In this document: in pieces, positions 5,858 through 8,235 of the stretch
Position numbering within the stretch: position 1 is the first letter of the stretch
Layout: each line of letters starts with the position of its first letter
Source: Deltaproteobacteria bacterium
GTDB lineage: Bacteria; Desulfobacterota; Desulfarculia; Desulfarculales; Desulfarculaceae
Assembly: GCA_021815655.1 (NCBI GenBank)
Contig: JAKAGJ010000063.1
Coordinates: 1-8,235, forward strand
Direction of reading: 5' to 3'
DNA: 8,235 nucleotides
Notes under the pieces: model-generated
Told to the model about the DNA's origin: nothing
Database searches by the model: none
The model's input: only the letters and a program-made list of their open reading frames with translations
Translations under genes and position numbers: made by a program

Positions 5858-6589
5858 CTACAAATCGCTGGCCGCCGCCTGGTCCAGGAACCAGAACAGC
5901 TCGCCAAAGGGCATGAGGCGCTTGGCCAGCGGCCCGCCCGGCCCCGCCTCCTGCTCGGCCAGGGCCTGGCGCACGGCCTGGCGCTTGCCCGCGCCGGTCA
6001 CCGCCACCACCACCGTGCGCCCCGCGTTGAGCAGCGGCAGGGTCAGGGTCACCCGAGGCACCGCCGGCTCCACTCCCTCAGGGGGCGTCACCGCCACCAC
6101 CCAGTCGCGGTTTTCCTCCAGGGCCGGGGCCCCTGGGAACAGCGAGGCCAGATGGCCGTCCGGCCCCAACCCCAGCAGGATGAAGTCAAAGGCCGGCAGC
6201 AGGCCGCCGAAGTGGGTGCGCAGCTCGGCCTGGTAGCGGGCCGCCGCCTCCTCGGGCTGATATTGCTCCACGGGCATGGGGTGCAGTTGACCGGGTTTGA
6301 GCGGCACGCTCTCCAGCATGGCCCGCCGGGCCTGGCCGAAGTTGCTGCCCGGGTGGTCAAAGGGTAGCTGGCGCTCGTCGTTCCAGAAGAAGTGGCAGGC
6401 TTGCCAGGGCATGATCTCGCGCAGAGGCGCGCTGGCCAGGGCGCGGTAGATGGGCAGCGGCGTGCTGCCGCCAGCCAGCGCGATGTTGGCCTGGCCGTGG
6501 TCCACGATGGCGCGGGCGGCGCGCACCGCCAAGAGGGTGCCCGTGGCGCGGGCCAGTTCATCCGCGGTGGGAAAGACTCGTATTTTCAT
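5858..6589 (-). CDS. pgl: 6-phosphogluconolactonase (DevB type)
   Basis: This cytoplasmic enzyme hydrolyses 6-phosphogluconolactone to 6-phosphogluconate, the second step of the oxidative pentose phosphate pathway. The 243 residues match the usual DevB-type length. Family blocks in order are LAGGSTPLPIYR (38-49), FFWNDERQLPFDHPGSNFG (67-85), the signature LLGLGPDGHLASLFPG (138-153), RVTLTLPLLNAG (179-190), VVVAVTGAGK (193-202) and LFWFLDQAA (231-239). The start is fixed: the codon immediately before ATG 6589 is an in-frame TAA (6590-6592), so translation cannot begin further upstream, and the N-terminus MKIRVFPTA fits the family. There is no recognisable Shine-Dalgarno for this ATG, but a strong one precedes a small overlapping upstream frame (see the 6558-6644 entry), suggesting translational coupling. 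It lies 135 nt downstream of zwf in the same orientation, and the two enzymes are consecutive. A hairpin follows the stop. Confidence 0.95.
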   Translation of the reverse strand: MKIRVFPTADELARATGTLLAVRAARAIVDHGQANIALAGGSTPLPIYRALASAPLREIMPWQACHFFWNDERQLPFDHPGSNFGQARRAMLESVPLKPGQLHPMPVEQYQPEEAAARYQAELRTHFGGLLPAFDFILLGLGPDGHLASLFPGAPALEENRDWVVAVTPPEGVEPAVPRVTLTLPLLNAGRTVVVAVTGAGKRQAVRQALAEQEAGPGGPLAKRLMPFGELFWFLDQAAASDL

Positions 6590-6644
6590 TTAGCTGAACG
6601 CTTTCATCCCAGGGTGTGCATGGGCGGCCCGGCCAGGCCGTCAT
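6558..6644 (-). CDS. Possible 28-codon upstream frame overlapping the pgl start
   Basis: On the minus strand, GAGGGGGGAATC directly precedes an ATG (6642-6644), an excellent ribosome site. The frame opened encodes 28 residues starting MTAWPGRPCTPW, ending at TGA (6558-6560) about 30 nt inside pgl in a different frame. A second five-codon frame, ATG 6607 to TAA 6590-6592, stops exactly against the pgl ATG. The pgl ATG itself has no ribosome site. This arrangement would fit ribosome delivery to pgl by coupling. No peptide family is recognised, and the frame may be non-functional. Confidence 0.35.
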   Translation of the reverse strand: MTAWPGRPCTPWDESVQLNENTSLSHRG

Positions 6645-6724
6645 GATTCCCCCCTCAGGCGATATAGTAATACCTGCCCGCCGGCGTGGCTCGTGAAGCG
6701 GCAATTTTTTTGATTTTTGGCCGG

Positions 6725-8235
6725 CTATTCCCAGGGCGCGGGGCGTCCCTGCATCAGTTGCAGGGCCTGGGGCGGACCCCAGGAGCCGGCGGGGTAGAGG
6801 TGCAGGCGCTGGGCGCGGCTCTGGCAGGTCTCGCAGCTGTGGATCAATTCATCCAGATAGGCCCAGCACAGTTCCACGGCGTCCTGGCGCCAGAAGAGCA
6901 TCTGGTCGCCGGCGATGCAGTCCAGGAGCGCCTTCTCGTAGGCTTCCAGGGGAGGCCCCTGGTAGCCCTGGTTGTAGTCAAAAAAAAGATTGGCCGAGCG
7001 CAGGCATACCCTGGCCCCGGGGTTCTTGGTCTGGAAGCTCAAGGTCACGGCTTCCTGGGGGTAGACCCCCAGCACCAGGCGGTTGGCGCTGATGTGCGGC
7101 CCCAGCACCTGGCGGAACAGGGAATGGGGCACCTCCTTGAAATGGATCACCATGCGCGTGACCTTGGCCGCCAGGCGCTTGCCCGAAAGCAGGAAGAAGG
7201 GCACCCCCTGCCAGCGCCAGTTGTCTATGAACACCCGCATCATGGCGAAGGTGGGCGTGAGCGACTGGGGGTCCACGCCCTTGTCCTGGCGGTAGGCCGG
7301 CACCGGCCGCCCGTCGATCTGGCCGGCGTCGTACTGGCCCAGCACCAGGTGCTCGTAGCGGTTCTGCACGGGGAAGGGCCTGAGCGACCCGAAGACCTTG
7401 GTCTTTTCGTCGCGCACCCGCTCGGCGGCGAACAGGGACGGCGGCTCCAGGGCGCATAGGGACAATAGCTGCATCATGTGGTTCTGGAACATGTCCCTGA
7501 GCACCCCGGCGCTCTCGTAATAGCCGGCGCGGTGCTCCACTCCCAGGGACTCGGCGGCCAGGATGCTCACATGGTCGATGTAGTTGCGGTTCCACAGGGG
7601 CTCGAAGATGGCATTGGCAAAGCGCAGCATCAAGACGCTCTGCACCGTCTCCTTGGCCAGGTAGTGATCGATGCGAAAGACGCCGGACTCCGGAAAATGA
7701 ACGCCAATGGCCCGGCTAAGGGCCTGGGCTGAGCCGAGGTCATGGCCAAAGGGCTTTTCCACCACCAGACGGGCCCAGCCGTGGCCCTCCTGGCCCTGTC
7801 CCTGACCCTGGGCGGCCAGGCCGGCCTGGCCGATCATGGTGGCCACCTGGGCGTAGAGGGCCGGGGGTATGGCCAGGTTGAAGATGCGGTTGCCCTTTAG
7901 CCCCAGGAGGCTGTCCAGCCCCTTGAGGCGGCCGGCCAGGCGGCGGTAGGACTCCAGGTCGCCGTAGTCCAGGGGCTGGTAGAAGAGCCGGTCCGCGAAC
8001 TGCTCCCAGCCCGCCGGCCGCGGGCCGTGGGTCTTGGCCACGGCGGAGAGCATGCGCTCGCGGAATTCCTGGTCGCTGAAGGCGGTGCGCGCCGTGCCCA
8101 GGATGCACCAACTGGAGGGCAGGCCGTGGCTGGCGAAAAGATTGTACAGCGCGGGCAATAGCTTGCGGCCCACGAGGTCGCCCGAGGCCCCGAAGATCAC
8201 CAGGGCGCAGGGCGCTGGCGGGGCCTCCAGATCGG
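6725..8235 (-). CDS. zwf: Glucose-6-phosphate 1-dehydrogenase (N-terminus outside window)
   Basis: This enzyme oxidises glucose-6-phosphate to 6-phosphogluconolactone, producing NADPH or NADH, as the entry step of the oxidative pentose phosphate pathway. About 502 residues are in the window and the frame remains open at the right edge (DLEAPPAPCAL precedes VIFGASGDL), so the start is probably a short distance outside; the GTG at 8200 is the internal Val of the nucleotide loop. Numbering from that Val: the cofactor motif GASGDLVGRKLLPALY (4-19), VVEKPFGHDLGSAQ (146-159), the active-site block FRIDHYLAKETVQ (175-187, with His179), RFANAIFEPLWNR (193-205), GYYESAGVLRDMFQNH (226-241, with the second His at 241) and WRWQGVPFFLLSGKRL (328-343). 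An unusual Gln/Gly stretch (about 129-141) precedes EKPFG. The stop TAG is at 6725-6727, and pgl follows in the same orientation, so an operon is likely. The A-rich run after the stop is not a terminator. Confidence 0.96.
   Translation of the reverse strand, partial: DLEAPPAPCALVIFGASGDLVGRKLLPALYNLFASHGLPSSWCILGTARTAFSDQEFRERMLSAVAKTHGPRPAGWEQFADRLFYQPLDYGDLESYRRLAGRLKGLDSLLGLKGNRIFNLAIPPALYAQVATMIGQAGLAAQGQGQGQEGHGWARLVVEKPFGHDLGSAQALSRAIGVHFPESGVFRIDHYLAKETVQSVLMLRFANAIFEPLWNRNYIDHVSILAAESLGVEHRAGYYESAGVLRDMFQNHMMQLLSLCALEPPSLFAAERVRDEKTKVFGSLRPFPVQNRYEHLVLGQYDAGQIDGRPVPAYRQDKGVDPQSLTPTFAMMRVFIDNWRWQGVPFFLLSGKRLAAKVTRMVIHFKEVPHSLFRQVLGPHISANRLVLGVYPQEAVTLSFQTKNPGARVCLRSANLFFDYNQGYQGPPLEAYEKALLDCIAGDQMLFWRQDAVELCWAYLDELIHSCETCQSRAQRLHLYPAGSWGPPQALQLMQGRPAPWE

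Noticed and set aside
6700..6724. Intrinsic terminator between zwf and pgl
   Set aside because: The run after the zwf stop is A-rich, not T-rich, on the transcribed sense and has no GC stem before it.
6686..7459. 257-codon plus-strand frame
   Set aside because: It is antisense to zwf, with no recognisable domain or ribosome site.

Overview
This is a high-GC (roughly two-thirds G+C by eye) bacterial chromosomal window with dense genes on both strands. The gene set is an alanine dehydrogenase end, a divergent DnaA initiator, a small SCP2 lipid-carrier-like protein, a fused aldehyde/alcohol dehydrogenase and a zwf-pgl pair. I infer a free-living proteobacterium-like organism, possibly a Desulfobacterota (deltaproteobacterial) lineage in which additional DnaA paralogues are known. 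That placement is an inference; there is no rRNA or other taxonomic marker here. I see no CRISPR array, insertion sequence, tRNA or phage gene.

Layout, left to right. (1) 1-352, + strand: the 3' end of an alanine dehydrogenase gene, followed by a GC-rich terminator hairpin at 477-510. (2) 353-944: a long non-coding region. Its middle (about 505-800) is sharply AT-rich, with phased A/T tracts, a 22-bp near-perfect palindrome, a perfect FNR/CRP-type dyad (784-797) lying over a candidate promoter -10, and a DnaA-box-like 9-mer (808-816) just after the predicted transcription start. (3) 945-2303, +: a DnaA-family gene. It ends at a strong bidirectional terminator (2322-2362) shared with the convergent gene. 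(4) 2380-2793, -: SCP2-domain protein. (5) 2953-5613, -: an 886-residue protein with a complete non-acylating aldehyde dehydrogenase followed by a complete iron-type alcohol dehydrogenase. (6) 5858-6589 and 6725-8235, -: pgl (6-phosphogluconolactonase) and zwf (glucose-6-phosphate dehydrogenase, start outside the window). Together these form the oxidative pentose phosphate entry module.

How they work together: zwf and pgl catalyse consecutive steps, glucose-6-phosphate to 6-phosphogluconolactone to 6-phosphogluconate, and are almost certainly co-transcribed. The fused dehydrogenase would carry out alcohol to aldehyde to carboxylate in one polypeptide. It has its own promoter candidate and is separated from pgl by a hairpin, so it is probably an independent unit. 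The DnaA gene stands apart from dnaN/recF and has several altered AAA+ residues, which suggests a specialised second initiator or regulator rather than the housekeeping copy.

The two most unusual items are the fused oxidative dehydrogenase, which resembles AdhE in domain order but not in chemistry, and the divergent dnaA with its redox-type operator and DnaA-box control region.
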